Source of the DNA: Delphinus delphis
Taxonomy: Eukaryota > Chordata > Mammalia > Artiodactyla > Delphinidae
Assembly: GCF_949987515.2 (NCBI RefSeq)
Contig: NC_082688.1
Coordinates: 103,953,893 to 104,017,892 of the forward strand
Length of the DNA stretch: 64,000 nucleotides
Reading direction: 5' to 3'
Position 1 is the stretch's first letter, and the number at the start of each line of letters is the position of its first letter. A program made the translations under genes and the position numbers. The notes under the pieces were generated by a model. The model worked only from the letters and a program-made list of their open reading frames with translations. It had not been told where the DNA came from and ran no database searches. Shown here piece by piece: positions 12,108 to 24,650 of the stretch.

Positions 12108-12325
12108 AGCATGGAGTAGGCCTGAAATGCCTGGCAAGCATCGACCTATCCCTGGTGATCACTAAGCTATAGGACTCAAATCTATGGTTCCAAGTTCCTT
12201 GGCATTTGAGTTCCTCCATAATCACCTCACCACTCAATACAGGTAGACCCTCTGTGCAGATGGAGTCGGCAGTGATGCAAGCACTACTGGCCCCACATGG
12301 TTATGGTGGGATTGGGGACCACATT

Positions 12326-12505
12326 GACCTGGCCTTGAATGCTGGCAGTACCACTTCCACGCTGTGACCCTGAGCCAGCCACTGAACCTTGCTGAGCCTC
12401 AGTTTCCTCATCTAAAAGCACAGTAAATCATGTCTACCTTAAAGTATGGAATCTGAGGATTAAATCAGATAACACCTGCAAAGTGTCTAGTTCAGTATTA
12501 AAACA
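12326..12505 (+). repeat. MIR SINE
   Basis: A nearly full-length MIR pattern: 'gaatgctggcagtaccacttcc', 'ccactgaaccttgctgagcctcagtttcctcatctaaaa', 'gaggattaaatcagataa' and 'gcaaagtgtctagttcagta'. Confidence 0.78.
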
Positions 12506-15500
12506 TGTTCCCCATGGTACCTAGTCAGTGACAAATGGAAAATACTGTTACCTAGAATCTGGTCTAAAAATCCTTACCACTGGAATTTCTAATGCATTAA
12601 AACTCAAGGCAAAGGATTTAGATCCACAAGGCCCTTTACTCAGAGGCATGGTGTTTGGTGAAACTTTAACCCCAGAAACTTTAATCCCAGTTGGTGGCTG
12701 AGAAAGTGATTCTGGGGATGCCTGTAGGGGACGCAGCATTCATCCCTAGAATATCAATGCTGAGCCTGCATGGACCAGTATTGGCAAATGAGCTGCCTGA
12801 TGCTTTGGCCCCAGAAGGAATTGCTTGGCAATGACGATGCATGGCTGAGCCAGGGAGCCCCATGCGGGTGGGGCTGGTCCATGTGACTGCCTGGAACCAC
12901 CCCGGGCTCTGAGCTCTTGGGGGCCACCTCCAGTCTGCCTCCCCAGACCAGGGTTAAGGGGCAGATCTAGGCCTCTTTTTCACTCCAGGCAGGCCCTAGC
13001 TTCAAATATAGTCCCATTCTGAGGATGAGGGCTTCAATATATGAATTTGGGGTAGATGCGTTTCAGCCCAAAGCAGAGATCAACAGCCCCCTGGGCGGTT
13101 GACCATGGCAGTGGATGAGATCACCCACGGAGAGAGGGTCTGGGGGAGGAGAGAAGGGAGCCTTAGTACTTAGTGTCCAGGACAGAGCAGCCAGGAGTCC
13201 AACGCTGTGGGGAATCAGGGATCAACACGAGGGTCTGGTCATCAGGAGCCGTTGCTGACCTCGGTGAGAATGGTCTCTGGAGCAGTGGACAGGTTAAAGC
13301 GTGGGTGGGCATCTCAGGCAAAGAAGGGAGCTGGGCAGAGACCCCCTTCAACTAGAAAGGGGCTCTAACGTGCTTAGTTGTTGAATCTATTCTCCTGCCT
13401 CTCACTTAGGTCAGAACTTGTTCATTTCGAAGCTGAATACTTTGACCCAGAGATAAAGAGATTGCTTCTTTTTTGCAAGTAGGACTGGCCCCCGGGTGCA
13501 CACACACACAGAGTTACACAACAATAACACTCAACGAGTATATTGTAAGGGCTCTGGGGAAGCAGGCAGGGCCCCAAGCCTGACTGTGCAGCTCAGTCTG
13601 TGTGACCTTGACCAAGTCCTTCAAACTTCTGGAGCCCCGGTTTCTTTGTCTTTTAAAAGTGGGGTCAGATTAGGTGAACCCCGAGGTCCTTTTCAGTGCG
13701 GACGTTCTGTAAACAGTGCGACACTTCGATACAAAACTGTGCCCGCACCTCGTCACCCAGCCCTGGAGACAGAGGGTCCTCTCTTACGTTATTCTTTCTT
13801 TCCCCTGGAGCATCTGGTGACGTTCTCGGCCCTTATCCCCAAGGAGGGGCGTGAACCCTGGTGGGAAGGCCCCGTCCTTCCCCTGGGACCCCAGCCCATC
13901 CTGCAAGGCCTCCAGGGGCTAGACCCTGCTCTTCCCCTTCTTCCACGAGTCAGCAGATCCCCCGTGGATTCTCTCCCTACCCACTAGCGGCTCCTGCTGC
14001 TATGCCGCCCCGCGCCCTACACCCAGCTTAGGTCTCTGTCGGGCCCGGCATCAGCATATGCAGGACGCTCACGGACAGCCTTCCCTGCCCCCAGTCGCCG
14101 GCCACAGATAAGGACTGCACAGAGGGTGGGTGGCATTTACAGCCCTGGCATTTACTGCCGGCAGTATGTACAGTCAATCGGCCCACATTCAGTTCACTTT
14201 TGCCCTCTCTCCACTCAGAGCAGTCTTTAAGGGGCCCCTTCAAGGGGCTGGGAATGCTTGGGAAGAAGTGTAAGATGGAGGTGGGATCCAAGACCCAGGC
14301 TGCTTCCGTATAAGAGGAAACAGCCCATAGAGGAAGGAAGGAGGACCAATCGGAGAACCGTCACTAGACCAGTTGTTCCTCACTCTTGAGTTGCATGGAG
14401 GTTTTCCTTCTAATCCAAAAGGAAAAATAACGGGGCCTCACTTCCAGGAGCATGCAGGTTCCTGAGAACCGATAGGAAGACAGTAAACCTTCCTGGGTTC
14501 ATACGTTGACATCGGCTCCCAGTTTCTTGCCATTCAGGTGTCTAGGAAGCTGTCCCACCTCCCCTGGGGCTGCAGACCACGCTGCCCCGAGCGTTTGCCT
14601 CTAAGTAGCAGCTGCTCCGAGATGCACACAGCCCCCCAGCCTCATGTCCCCTCTAGACGAGGGTGGGCTCCCTGATGGCCAAGCACTCCAGGTGGGCTGG
14701 CCGTGAGCCACAGGAGGGCACTGGAGGAGAGGACCGGAAGCCAGGACAAAGGACTGTGACGATGGCTTCCTGCATGTAAAGGCGGGTTTGAAGATTCAGC
14801 TTCTCGGCCACTTTTCCTTCCCTTGTGTGTCTTTCCTTTCCTATTTCCTTCCTCCCATCCAGCACGTGTATCTATCCTGGGGCTTCCAGCCTGAGCTCTA
14901 GAAGAGTCCCAGGAAAGCTACCACTACCACGAGGGTGCAGTGTAGAGCCTGTGACACCTCTCTGAGTCAGACCGCCCTCTCCACTGACCCGCTGTGACTT
15001 TGCACAGTTCCTCCCTCCCGCAGCCCCAGCTTGGATTCCTCACCGATACAGTAGGGATAGGAGCACCACTGTCCCCACAGGGTTGCTGTCAGGACTCAAG
15101 GACACACAGCACTTGAGTCCACTGCCCTTTATAGCCTCCGAGAGAGGGACCCTCAGTCCGTCCTCCCTCTGGCTTTATTCGAAGAGAACACTACCTACTG
15201 ATCCCTGCTCTGTGGGTAGATTCTAGACTCTGAATCTGACACTGCACTTTCCAGGCCACACATGCTGGTTGCCCTGATTTGCTCAGCCTCTTAACATTTG
15301 TTTTCCCTCCTCCTTCCTGCTTGGTGGTCAGTTTCTGGAGAGCAGGGATGTTATCTGAGGTCTTTTTACCTCCCCAGGGTCCACAAAATACAGACCTCAA
15401 TACCAGGTAACTCAAGGTCAGTGGGTCAAGAATTTATTGAAAATCCATCCCTTTCTGGGATTTTCCGCATCTCCTCCCACCCATGCTGTGTGTGGTCCAT

Positions 15501-16838
15501 CTCAGGTGCAATTCCGTGCTTCCCGTGACTGATGTCCTTAACTACATCCCAACACGGTTTCTGAAGGTTGCTCAAAGCCATATGAGGGGAAGGGGGAGTT
15601 CGGAATCAGTGCTTCTGGGCAGTGAGGCCAAGAAAAGGGCAGCCTTCATGGCTTTTTGTGACAGTCTCAGCATTTCTGACTCTTTGCAGTCTGATTGGTA
15701 TGAAATCACAGCCCGTGGGAAGACATGAGGATTTTGGAAATAGCTTTCAGCCTTTTGCCCTTTATGCCATGCAACCATAATGAGATGTGAGGGGTACAGC
15801 TGGCTGCCTGCATCACCCGCTCCCGCTACACTCTGGGAAGCAGGTTTGGTCCCAGGGACACACCAGCCTTGTCAGCAGCATCCCAATGCCTGCCACTATC
15901 TTGGGTGGTCGTTCGCTGATGACTGGGTAACCCCCAGCCATGGGACATGGAGCTCTCAGCTTCTGCTCTTGAGCCTGGTAACCAGGTCCCAAGAACCAAC
16001 TCAGTAGTGGCACTAATTTTGGGGGAATGAATCCTCTAGAGCCCTTCATGCCAATAACATGCCAAGGAAGACTTCCTCTGGGGCCCAAACCCCTTTGATG
16101 GTGCTCCCAGGAACCACAGGTCAGACCGAGGAAATCCATGATCCTAGGGACCCTCCTCCTCCAGATAGGATTGTGTGTAGGCCCTGAAGGGAGAGAGTTA
16201 AGCTCACAATGGGATGGGCCTTGGATGGGCTCCAGCCTTCAGCCACCACTCCATGCTAAGTTAGGGAGCACAGAGGGTACAGAGCTGGAGCGTGCGTGGT
16301 GCATGTCTCCAGGAACTTAGAGTTTAGTGTCAGGGAAAAAGATATGCCTTGTCCCTCTAATTCAGGGAGGAAAAGAAATGACAGAGGTCAGGAGAGAGGC
16401 ACAAAATGTGATGTGACAGTGGCTCTCATCACTCCATTTGGGGTGGAAATCTGGGCACGCATCTCTCAGTCACCAGAGCTGAGAAAGGGGCACCACTACA
16501 TTTACTGCTAAGATTCGGGCAATATAGGGTGGCCTTGGATGCTGGGACACGAGGAAATGGGGGATTTTCTGCTCTCTCGTGTCCTAGCCCCATCCTCCAT
16601 CCAAGCCCCAGACTGTGTTCCCTGCTCTCCCAGGAGAAAATCAGCTCTGCCCGGAGGTGATGGGTCAGGGGTCCACCACCCAGTCAGGAGGGAAGTGATA
16701 GTAACAGGGTTCTGGAGTTTCTTCCTGAACTTTCCCCAGGTCTATAGCCCAGCAGAAAAGGCCCTCCTCTTCAAATAAGGAATCATAGGGCCCTCCCGCA
16801 TTTATTGTGTCCAAGGAGCTACGCTAGCAGCTCTAGCG

Positions 16839-17056
16839 CAAGGGGTTGGGAAACTACGGCCCGCAGAGAAGAGCTGGCTTACTGCCTGCTTTTGTAAATA
16901 AAGTTTTATTGGCACACGGCCACGCTCCTTGTTAACGTATCCTCTGTGGCTGCTTTCACGCTACCATGGTAGAGTTGTGTAGCTGGAACAGAGACGATAA
17001 AGCCTAAAATATTTACTATCTGGACCTTTACAGAAAGAAAATTTGCTGATCTCTGC
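16839..17056 (-). mobile_element. hAT-type MER DNA transposon fossil
   Basis: It runs from 'ggggttgggaaactacggcccgc' through 'cttttgtaaataaagttttattggcacacggccacgc' and 'cctaaaatatttactatctgg' to 'aaatttgctgatctctg'. The terminal CAGNGGTTGGxAAACT-like inverted ends fit a non-autonomous hAT-Charlie MER family. I do not assign the exact subfamily. Non-coding. Confidence 0.75.
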
Positions 17057-17202
17057 CCTTGGGGAAAAACTAAATATGAATGAAATCGTCACTGACCTGT
17101 AGGAGACGCTTGATGAATTTCAGAGACAGATGTATGCTTCAATACCTGTAATATACTTCTGGGATGGATGTGATATAAATAGAATGGAAAGAGAGAGCTT
17201 TG

Positions 17203-17223
17203 GGGCGGGGGGGGGGGGGGGGC
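17203..17223 (+). repeat. G-run, potential G-quadruplex
   Basis: A run GGGGCGG followed by about 16 more G, then CGG. It is a mononucleotide tract whose length may be affected by sequencing error. Confidence 0.85.
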
Positions 17224-17916
17224 GGATTTACATGGAGCTTTAAAATTACAATACATCTCAGTTCAGATCCCACACTTTCCAGGTGCTCCACTGTCTCTCG
17301 TGGCCAGTGGTGAAGGTACCGGACAGTGTCTGTAGAAGGAGGCTTCTTAGTCCTGAACTGTTTGGGCTCGATTCCGTAGGAAATGGAGCGCTGCTGGGGA
17401 TTTTTGAGCTGTGTTTTGGGATGCTTCCCTGTGACATTGTCTGGAGAGATGAAAAATGGAGCAAATTATGAGGCTAGTACGAGAGGGCCGGTGAGAGCGA
17501 AGAAGGCAGCTAAGTCAGCCACCGTCCTTGGCAGCAGGAGCGGATTATAGGGAAGACTGGAGAGACACATGCGGAGATGCAATAGGGTGACCGGCAGCCT
17601 GGGCCTGGCATGGGCCGGGGGAGGTTTAGCATGGCAGCCGGGTCACTGGAAGGCAACCCATTCCTGTATCCCCCAGGCCCCATCAAGCATCGGTTAACAA
17701 GTTAGGGGGCCTCCCTGAAGTGATGACAAGGATCTAGAATTCTAAAGTTCCCCCACTGCTCCCAGATGCTCCAAACTGAAGTTTTAGGTGGGCTCATCTC
17801 AGCGCTTCACCTTGGCTTCACCTCCCTTCCTGATCAGATGCGGAAATCACAAGCTGTGTTTAACGGCTTATCAACTGCTTTCACATCCATCAACTCCCTT
17901 GGTCCTCACAACAGTC

Positions 17917-18016
17917 AAGGGAGGGAGGGAGGGAGGGAGGGAGGAAGGAAGGAAGGAAGGAAGGAAGGAAGGAAGGAAGGAAGGAAGGAAGGGAAGAAGG
18001 GAGGAAGGAAGGAAAA
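17917..18016 (+). repeat. Polypurine (GGGA)n(GGAA)n tract
   Basis: About 100 bp on this strand are only A and G: first GGGA units, then GGAA units, then a GAAGGGAGGAAGG mix. Translated frames over it are artefacts. Confidence 0.97.
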
Positions 18017-18189
18017 CTATTAAGGTCTTGTTTCTACAGATGAAGACACGCTGCCCAGAGGCCTCAGAGGGCTTCCTGAGACTCACAGCTGAGAACTCGG
18101 GGGGTGGGGAATAGGGCCGGGGCCCTAAATGTGTGGCAGCATTGCTCACATTCAGAAACAAGACTCTCCACTGGGCACAGGCCACGTGG

Positions 18190-18330
18190 CAGGCACTCGA
18201 CTCGGAAGCTTCAGCATAGGTTATTTCATTTCATCTGCACAAGTGCCCACATGTTATTGGTGGGAAAACCAAGGCTCAGGGGATGGGGTTCCTGCAAGGT
18301 CGTGCAGCTGCGGAGCCAGGACTTGAATCC
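18190..18330 (+). repeat. MIR-like SINE fragment
   Basis: It contains 'ggcactcgactcggaagcttcagcataggttatttcatttcatctgcacaa' and 'aaccaaggctcaggg...gtcgtgcagctgcggagccaggacttgaatcc', a MIR-like order of blocks. Confidence 0.55.
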
Positions 18331-18609
18331 AGAACTTACTCCAAGACCACTGCTCCTCCCCTCCCTCCCGGCTGCCTGTCAAACCCCAAATCCGTCTCTG
18401 CTTTGGCTCAGAACTTGTCCTGTATCAGCTTGATGGATGTCAAGGAGACGTGATTTGCTCTGCGATGTTATTTCCACGTGTGCAAACGATGAGCCGTATT
18501 CGAGCAAGGCTCTCCTGTCCATTCCATTGAGGGCCCCCGACATGTCAGGCCTTGTGGAGATGAGCGATGATGACAATGACAATGTAACAGTAGCAGCAGC
18601 AGCAGCCTG

Positions 18610-18780
18610 TACCTGTACAGGGCTCGCCAAGCTTGTGACACCGTTTTAAGCACTTTCTAAGCATGAATGCATTTAATCTTCATAACAATCCTGACATGGG
18701 TACTGTTATTAATCCCACTTTACAGATAAGGAAACTGAGGCACTTGCCCAAACTTCAGATAGTAATTACTCAAGCCAGAA
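18610..18780 (+). repeat. MIR SINE
   Basis: It contains 'taagcactttctaagcatgaatgcatttaatcttcataacaatcctgacatggg', 'cccactttacagataaggaaactgaggca' and 'cttgcccaa', a textbook MIR core. Confidence 0.75.
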
Positions 18781-18999
18781 CAAATGAGAGGTCATTTTTG
18801 TCCTCTAAGTTACTAAAGGAAGTCCACCTGTAAGTGGGTATTGTTAACGTCCAGCATCTTATAAGACACATTCTGTGCTATTTGGCAATGTTAGGACAAG
18901 TTCAGGTATTTTCTTTTGATGGTGGGCTCTGGCTCCCAGCATCCCCACCGTCGTCCTGTGACCAATATAATCTCTGTTCCTCCCTCCTGCCTTGGACAG

Positions 19000-19107
19000 G
19001 TTCTTGACAACCTGGACAGCCACCTGAAAAAATCCGAATACTTCCGCTTCCTCTGGTTCCCGCACAGCGAGAACGTCAGCGTCATCTACCAGGACCACAC
19101 CAACAAG
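19000..19107 (+). CDS. GULO: GULO coding exon, residues 202-237
   Basis: The exon has 36 codons in phase 0: [20 protein letters not shown], then [16 protein letters not shown]. It is part of the substrate-binding (ALO) domain. The acceptor is CTTGGACAG and the donor GTAGCC. Confidence 0.96.
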
Positions 19108-19944
19108 GTAGCCGGGGCATCTTCCGCTCCTCACACACAGCCCGCCATTCCCACACGTCCCCACCCCCCACCCCCGCCAGCTCCCAGGGTGCCTGACGCC
19201 TGTTATCGTGCTGATGAGCCATGAGAGGTGAGAGGAAAAGCAAGGGTGAGCATCACTGAGCCTGAGGAGAGAAGCACAAAAGGCCAGAGGGTGGAAGGAA
19301 GAAGGAAGGTGGGCCCAGTAAGGGTCCATGTGTCTGCGGGGAGGGATGCGTAGGGGTGAGGTCAAGAGACAATCTAGATGTGGGGCAGGGGAACAGGGGA
19401 CAGAGGTGTGGGCAGGACAGGATAGGCTGAGTCCTAGGAAGCTGGGCTAGACCTCAGAAGCCAGCTAATACATCCCACCTTCCCTCCAGCACCCCCATCT
19501 TTCCCACCCCCAACCGTACAGGTGAAGAAACCCTTGGTTTTTTCTCCCCACCGTGACCTTCTCAGCAGAAGAAAACAAAACCATCACTTAGGATGATGTT
19601 GATTGAACAAGTCAGGCAAAAGCCAGGACACCTACTGTGTGTAAGGGGCTGGTGTAGGGCTCATAAAGGATGATTGCTGGACACCCGGCCCGTGGGCTCT
19701 GAAGAGGAGGGACAGATGCACAGTTTTGTCTTGTGCAAAATACACGAATACCTGAACATATCAAAAAGCATGAAACCGAGGGGATAGGGCATGGGAATCA
19801 GCGGTAGGAAGTGAGGCGTTCAATCATCCTGGCAGGTGGGTCACCCTTCCCCCAGGACACACACACAGCCTCTCCTGGGACACATCTCCTTCTAAGGAGA
19901 CACTCAGCTCTGGCCCCAAACTGACCACAAATTCTGCTTCCCAG

Positions 19945-20021
19945 CCTCCCTCCTCTTCGGCCAACTGGTTTTGGGACTATGCTGTTGGATTCTATTTACT
20001 GGAGTTCCTGCTCTGGATCAG
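19945..20021 (+). CDS. GULO: GULO coding exon, residues 238-263 (hydrophobic segment)
   Basis: The exon is 77 nt: 25 codons plus AG of Ser263. It reads [20 protein letters not shown] then FLLWI. The aromatic/aliphatic run [18 protein letters not shown] continues into the next exon's [18 protein letters not shown]; these are the likely membrane-contacting segments of this microsomal enzyme. The acceptor is TTCCCAG and the donor GTAGGAA. Confidence 0.95.
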
Positions 20022-20599
20022 GTAGGAATGCAAGTGTCTCTTTTCCCAGCACCTGCCATATACTGTTGCAGATGTGGTCCATCAGAACAACAACATCCTA
20101 CTTAGTTGTGCAAACTGGGTCTGTCTCCTGGGTCCAGAGCAGGGGTTTTCAACCCTGGGGAGCTTTTTAAAAAATACCAGTGCCCAAGCCTCACTCCCCG
20201 GCTCACAGGTGTCATGAAGCTTCGTATTGTCCTGTTTCTTACCTCCTTCCCAGCCTGAAGTCTGTGCTCAGGCTCAGGCCCCATGTCTGCTACCAAACAC
20301 GTAACTATGAGTGATGGGGAAGGTTTTATGGGGCCTTGAGTGGTGACTCTGTATCCAGCCAAGACATGGAATGGCATCAGATAAAGATTTTTGAAATGTT
20401 TCATACATGGAAATAATATAGGCAACACAAATTTAAAATATAAAGACTAATATAGTAAGCACCCACATCTTGTTGTTGCTACCGTATTAAGAAGTGAGAC
20501 AACACTAGTAAAATTGGAGTCCTCTTGGTGGAACTCCCAGATCACAGTATCTCCCCCAAAAGGTAACCCCCCCCAAACTTTATGCTTATCATTCTCTTG

Positions 20600-21370
20600 C
20601 TTTTATTGATACTGTAGTTTTCTGAATCCTGAAAGAAAAAATTGGTAATTCAGCTTTGATAGTGATATTTTTCCATGTTGATATGAATAGCTGTAATTAT
20701 TCATTTTTCACCGTACGCACTTACCACAATGTATGTATCCATGCTCTTGTTGATGGATATTTGGGTTGTCTCCAGGAATTTTTTTGTCCATTACAAACAA
20801 CGTTCCTGTGAGCATTCTGGAAATTTGCTTCTGATGTCTTGAGTATATAATCATGAGTGGAATTCCTGGGTCACCAAGTATAAGCATCTTCAGTTTTATA
20901 AGATCAAGTTGTTCTCCTAAGTAGTAATACCAAGTTAACTGCCAAGCCCTGTAAGATTCTCTGTCCTCCATAAGCTGGACAAAATTGGACCTGTCAGGCT
21001 TTTAAATTTTTGTGTGCTATGGTACCTCATTATGGTTTTTAATTCTTATTTCCCTGATTATTAATAAGGCTGCCCAGCTTTTCAGTTTATTGGTCTTTCA
21101 GATTTCTCTTCTGTGAGGTGCCCATTTACGCACTTTGTTCTTTTAAAAAATTGGCTTGTTTTTTTCTTAGTGTTTTGTACAGCTTTAGTTACATGTATCT
21201 TGAGCACCAGTCCTTTGCTGGTTATGTGTGTTGGTGTCTCCCTTGTGTGTTGGTTATGTGTGTTGGTCTCCCTGTTGGTGTCTTATCTTTCACTTTCATG
21301 GTGTTTTATGATGTGTAGCTGTATTTAATTTTATCAAATGTAGCCATCTAGTCTTTTATCTTGAGGATTT
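20600..21370 (-). repeat. Old L1 LINE fragment, antisense
   Basis: It includes 'ttgatggatatttgggttgtctccagg', 'gagcattctggaaatttgc', 'atcatgagtggaattcctgggtcacc' and 'tgagcaccagtcctttgctgg', the reverse complement of L1 ORF2/3' sequence. Diverged. Confidence 0.75.
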
Positions 21371-21789
21371 TGGTGTCTTTTTAAAGACGGTGAGTCCAAC
21401 CTAGAGGCCATCGCTCCATCAGATAACGGATCGGGGGTGAGAGTGGAAAATGCCCAGCCAGCTTCTCTCCCCTTCCATCACAGCAGCCTGGCAGCTTTAT
21501 GTGCTTGTGTCTGTGGAGTCCGGGCCCAGGGAGCATCTAAATGAATTGGGCTGTAAATCACAGTTGGCACATCCTAGCCAGGGCGGATGCTCCGGGGGAG
21601 CTCCGTGACCTCTGAGCACAGCCCATGTGGCCCCCGTTTTCATGTCTTCTGGAAACTGCATCCGCTCAGCCTCATCCCTGCAGCTCTGGGCCTCTCGCTG
21701 AACTATGTGCCCAAGGATGCGGGAATGAAAACTAACATAATGGATTGGGTACCTGGTGACTTAATGGCTGCTTTGCGATCAGACTCACT

Positions 21790-21895
21790 GTAGCCCCATG
21801 AGGGCAGGGATGCTGTCTGTCCTGTCACTGTCAATCTTCAGAGCCCCAGAGAACGCCTGGCACCTAGGGGAGGCTCATAGTATTTGTGTAGGAAA
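21790..21895 (+). repeat. L2 LINE 3' end fragment
   Basis: It contains 'ccccatgagggcagggatgctgtctgtcctgt' and 'cctggcacctaggggaggctcatagtatttgtg', the conserved L2 tail motif. Confidence 0.65.
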
Positions 21896-22704
21896 TGCTA
21901 ACGAAAAGCTTGGTCTCTGTCCTTGAGGTGTTCAGTAGCGGTCAACTGTAGGGGTGATGGTGTTGGCCCTGGCTGACCAGGACAGAGAGACAGGCTTTCT
22001 CGGGAACAGATCCCTGGAGCGTCAGCCAGGACCAGGGCCAAGCTCAGCTCCTGTGCTGAGAACAGCCTGGTGCCCTGGGGCCGGTGGGAGCTGCCCCATG
22101 GCCGTGCTGGCCTGGGACACCAGAGAGCATCTGCCTTGAGAGAGACAGCATTCTCCTCCCCTTCCAACCCCTGCAGCGTGTACCCTTCACCCTCCCAACC
22201 CCTGCAGGAGAAGGAGAAGCAAGGAGAAGGCTGATTTTGCTTTCTTGGCTTCCCAACACATCTACAGTGAAAATGGATTTCTTTTATAAAGACAAAAAAA
22301 ATGAACTTTAATCTGTGTGTGTGTGTAAGTATACATTTGGAAGAATGTGACTTGGTGAATGAGTTTCCCAGAGCAGAAAGCCAGGTGACAGCTCCTTCGT
22401 GGCCCAAGAAGCGCAGAGCCTTCCCTTTGCAATTCCTTGGGCAGCTCATTTCCAAACACAAGAATCCATAAGCCCAGCCCCCATGCTAGGCCACTGGCCC
22501 CCACTGGCCGCTTACAGCAATCAAGTCCTCCCAGGATGGCCAGGTGTGGAAGGAGGGTGAATTACTACAGCCCGTATGGAAATTAAACTGGCAGCAACCT
22601 GCTGAAATTAAAATCTGCCTGCCCTTTGCCCCAGCAATCTGGTAAGGATATAAGTACAAAGACCTTTGCGATGGTGTGGCATGTGGTGGTACTACACCGA
22701 AAAT

Positions 22705-23369
22705 GACAGGTTTGGGCGAGGATGTGGAGAAATTGGACCCTTTTGCGCTGTTGGTGGGAATGTAAACTGGTGCAGCCGCTGGGGAAGACAGTATGGAGGT
22801 TTCTCAAAAAGTTAAAAATAGAATTTCCGTATGACCCAGCAATTCCACTTCTGAGGATATATCAGAAAGAACTGAAAGCACGATTTCAAAGAGATATTTG
22901 CACACTTGTGCTCACAGCAGCATTATTGCAACAGCCAAAGGGTGGAAGCAACACAGGTATCCGATGGATGACTGGATAAACAAGATGGGGTATGTCCATA
23001 CACCGGAATACGATCCAGCCTTAAAAAGGGAGGAAATCCTGACACATGCTACAATGTGGATGAATCTTGAAAACATTATGCTAAGTGAAATAAGCCAGAC
23101 ACATAAAAGGACAAATGTTGTGTGATTCCACTTTTATGAGGCACCCAGAGTAGTCGAATTCATCGAGACAGGAAGTAGAATGGGGGTTGCCAGGGGCTGG
23201 AGGGAGGGCGCAATGGGGAGCTGTTGTTTAGTGGAGACAGAGCTTCAGTTTTGCAAGATTCTGGAGATGTACCACACAGCGATGTGAATATACTTAACAC
23301 TACTGAACTGTACACTTAAACAATGGTTAAGGTGGTAAATTTTATGTTACGTGTTTTTTTTTTTTTTAA
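22705..23369 (+). repeat. L1 LINE 3' end, sense
   Basis: It starts at 'gacaggtttgggcgaggatgtggagaaattgg' and passes through 'tatgacccagcaattccacttctg', 'gcagcattattgcaacagcc' and 'gttgccaggggctggagggaggg' to 'actgaactgtacactt' and a poly-T/A end. This is the mammalian L1 ORF2 C-terminus and 3' UTR with disrupted frames. Confidence 0.88.
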
Positions 23370-23676
23370 TCACAGTTTGGGTTTTTCACCAAACCCAAAC
23401 CCTGAAAATAACCTAGTCATTAAAGGGGAAGAGAGGGATAAAATGTGAGATAAAATCCATAACGGATCACGGGGCAGCCATGGAGAGAGTGATGGAGGGG
23501 CGATATGCACATTCCCTGGAGGGATTTCCAGGCTGTAGGTAAGCGTACGTGGCAGAGTATGTGGAGAATGAAGTCCTGGTTTGTAAAGGACTCGACCCGG
23601 CGCCCAGCAAACAGCCGGCGCTCACTCACTGCTGGATAATACGATGATCACAGGCCCCTCTGCCCTGTGCCCCCAG

Positions 23677-23826
23677 CACCTTCCTCCCAGGCCTCGTGGG
23701 CTGGATCAACCGCTTTTTCTTCTGGCTCCTGTTCAATGGGAAGAAGGAAAATTGCAACCGCAGCCACAAGATCTTCACCTACGAGTGCCGCTTCAAGCAA
23801 CACGTGCAGGACTGGGCCATCCCCAG
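23677..23826 (+). CDS. GULO: GULO coding exon, residues 263-313
   Basis: The exon is 150 nt. One base completes Ser263, then 49 codons, then AG of Arg313. It reads [20 protein letters not shown], then [20 protein letters not shown], then QHVQDWAIP. The acceptor is GTGCCCCCAG and the donor GTAGGG. Two Cys of the rat protein (LPC and FNC, from memory) are Gly here, and a new Cys stands in KENCN. Confidence 0.96.
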
Positions 23827-24650
23827 GTAGGGGCTGTGTGGGCCAGCCTGCGGGCGGGTCGGCAACAAACAGATTCCCTTGGGATCTGCCCTAGCACGTA
23901 CACTGCCAACCAGGCTCCCCGTTCTACCTGTTATTAGTGGGGGGCAAACTGGAGGCTCTGAATCCCCATCCGGTGCCCTTGCACCATTGTGACTCTCAGG
24001 GAGACCAGCCAGGGGATCCCCTCCGCTTTCCCCATCAGCTCCTCTCCAGCCATGCGGCCGGGTAACAGCAGGCTGGCCAGCATCTGGTCCCTCGGTCGGC
24101 AGAGTCCATGGAGCAGGCTGGGGGCTGGTACTCTGCATCTCAGTTCCGAGGGACACACCCCCCTCGGGACTGAGGCTAGGTCTGTAGCCCAGATCACTGC
24201 AGCTTTCTCTCTGAATTGCCCCTCTTTGTCCCTCTCCAAGAAAAGGTGGGGGGGCGGTGGTTGGTGCCCAGGGCTTAAGGGATGCCTCTGTTACCATGTT
24301 CAGGGGCTGAGACCACCACACTCTTGGGGTAGGACTATTAGAAAAAGTAGAAGTCTTGGAATCAGAGTGACCTGACTCTGTCTGAAGAAGAGGAGGCCGG
24401 GGCATGGGACAGCTGTGGTCAGAGACCCAAGGGGAGCCCCCGATTGGGCGGGGGCCCTGGGATCTGAGCTGGGAGCAGTTGGTAGGTATCCTCTTCTGTG
24501 AGGAGGACTTTGAGAGCAGCCATGAGGAAGGGGCCTCCTGGGGACCGGGATCCCCGAGGCCCCCAAGGCTGGGAAGCCATGCAGAGCCTCACGGGAGCTC
24601 AGGAGGCCCCTTCTTGAGGTCTGGGTTCCATCCGCCTGGGCCGAGTGCAG
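23827..24650 (+). other. GULO: GULO intron
   Basis: A GT-AG intron of 0.8 kb. A 208-codon minus-strand open frame lies over part of it (23779-24405) but crosses the coding exon out of context and shows no recognisable protein. No repeat was recognised with confidence. Confidence 0.8.

Larger units (their letters stand above)
11685..18999 (+). other. GULO: Largest GULO intron (7.3 kb)
   Basis: It contains an ATGG microsatellite (11957-12107), MIRs (12326-12505, 18190-18330, 18610-18780), a hAT-type MER (16839-17056), a G-run (17203-17223) and a purine-only GGGA/GGAA tract (17917-18016). The rest, including about 12,900-16,800, shows no recognisable gene or clear repeat to me. Confidence 0.8.
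20022..23676 (+). other. GULO: GULO intron with two L1 fragments
   Basis: A 3.65-kb intron. It carries a MER5-like piece (about 20135-20240), an antisense L1 (about 20600-21370), an L2 3' end (about 21790-21895) and a sense L1 3' end (22705-23369). No extra exon was recognised. Confidence 0.8.

Noticed and set aside
11861..12137. His/Ile/Pro/Ser-rich - open frames
   Set aside because: They are translations of the ATGG microsatellite.
23779..24405. 208-codon - open frame
   Set aside because: It overlaps a GULO exon antisense and an intron and shows no recognisable motif; chance in GC-rich sequence.
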